Made by a program: the position numbers and the translations under genes. From a virus: a stretch of DNA of 28,156 nt. Within the stretch, counting starts at the first letter, position 1. Every line of letters begins with the position of its first letter. The notes beneath the pieces were generated by a model that saw only the letters and a program-made list of their open reading frames with translations, ran no database searches and was not told the origin of the DNA. The DNA lies in the IMG/VR virus record IMGVR_UViG_3300042894_000765, positions 1 to 28,156 of that record, one strand, 5' to 3'. Below, one piece after another: positions 27,957 through 28,156 of this stretch.

Positions 27957-28156
27957 CCGCCGCGCAACTGATGGGCATACTGTTTTTGGGCCGTAACGTG
28001 GCCCATTCAGTGCATTTGAACACCCGCAGCTACTCTAAGCACATGGCGTTAAACACGTTCTACGACAGCGTAATTGATGTGGCGGATGCGTTTGCGGAAG
28101 CCTACCAAGGCCGAAATGGCCTGATTGGCCCCATTGCTATCCCTGCTGCCAAGAAG
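27953..28156 (+). CDS. Small conserved phage protein (DUF5856-like), 3' end missing
   Basis: The first 68 residues of a gene cut by the window. MTAAQLMGILFLGRNVAHSV, HLNTRSYSKHMALNTFYDSV and AFAEAYQGRNGL match the small DUF5856-like family of phages, whose members are about 100-130 aa with conserved His and Glu residues in helices. The pattern His-x..-Glu resembles helical metal-binding folds such as ferritin-like proteins, but this is a guess. It overlaps the portal stop by ATGA, placing it in the head operon. Confidence 0.75.
   Translation, partial: MTAAQLMGILFLGRNVAHSVHLNTRSYSKHMALNTFYDSVIDVADAFAEAYQGRNGLIGPIAIPAAKK

Noticed and set aside
1-28156. CRISPR array or insertion sequence
   Set aside because: No regularly spaced direct repeats and no transposase motif or terminal inverted repeats were noticed on either strand.

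Overview
The window is part of the genome of a tailed double-stranded DNA phage with a P22-like (podovirus, short-tail) virion plan. The marker genes are a P22-type portal protein, a gp10-like packaged-DNA stabilisation/tail protein, three consecutive large ejection-type proteins, an Sf6/P22-style terminase pair and a holin-lysozyme cassette. Base composition is near 50% GC. Many of the small accessory proteins are of kinds I associate with phages and prophages of Burkholderiales, so a betaproteobacterial host, possibly freshwater, is my inference and is not proven by the sequence. No integrase, repressor, transposase, ribosomal RNA, canonical tRNA or CRISPR array is seen.

Layout. (1) 1-8381, rightward late genes: end of gp10-like tail protein, a glycine/threonine-rich fibre-like protein, ejection proteins of 268, 462 and 776 aa, a 241-aa protein, small membrane proteins, a three-helix holin and a GH24 lysozyme. 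(2) 8341-13330, leftward: a 673-aa primase-helicase leads a chain of about 14 tiny genes, mostly joined by four-base ATGA or TTGA overlaps. Several of these genes are below 60 codons. (3) 13331-13444: divergent control region. (4) 13445-18896, rightward replication/recombination module: Sak4-like ATPase, two small proteins, a DUF669-type ssDNA-binding candidate, a PD-(D/E)XK exonuclease with extra Cys clusters, a Dam-type methyltransferase, an SF2 helicase and a VRR-NUC nuclease. A folded RNA candidate and a backwards-facing terminator lie between the DUF669 and exonuclease genes. (5) 18911-21454, leftward small genes including a Cys-rich 251-aa conserved unknown, separated by striking palindromes. 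(6) 21455-21753: a second divergent control region dense in inverted repeats. (7) 21754-28156, rightward late genes: small terminase, an unexpected HELTH-motif metalloprotease-like gene, large terminase, small basic proteins, a beta-sandwich protein, portal and the start of a small conserved gene.

How it fits together. Rightward transcription from about 21.6 kb would run through terminase and portal, then through scaffold, coat and tail genes outside the window, and re-enter at the left end in gp10, the ejection proteins and lysis. The window therefore seems to be most of a circularly permuted genome; the capsid and scaffold genes are the obvious missing block. The two divergent regions share a promoter-like motif (ACACTGyArCCA), which suggests coordinated early expression. 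Two points of convergence, 8341-8381 and about 18896-18911, close the transcription units. All functions are assigned by reading motifs and remembered family features; no database search was possible.
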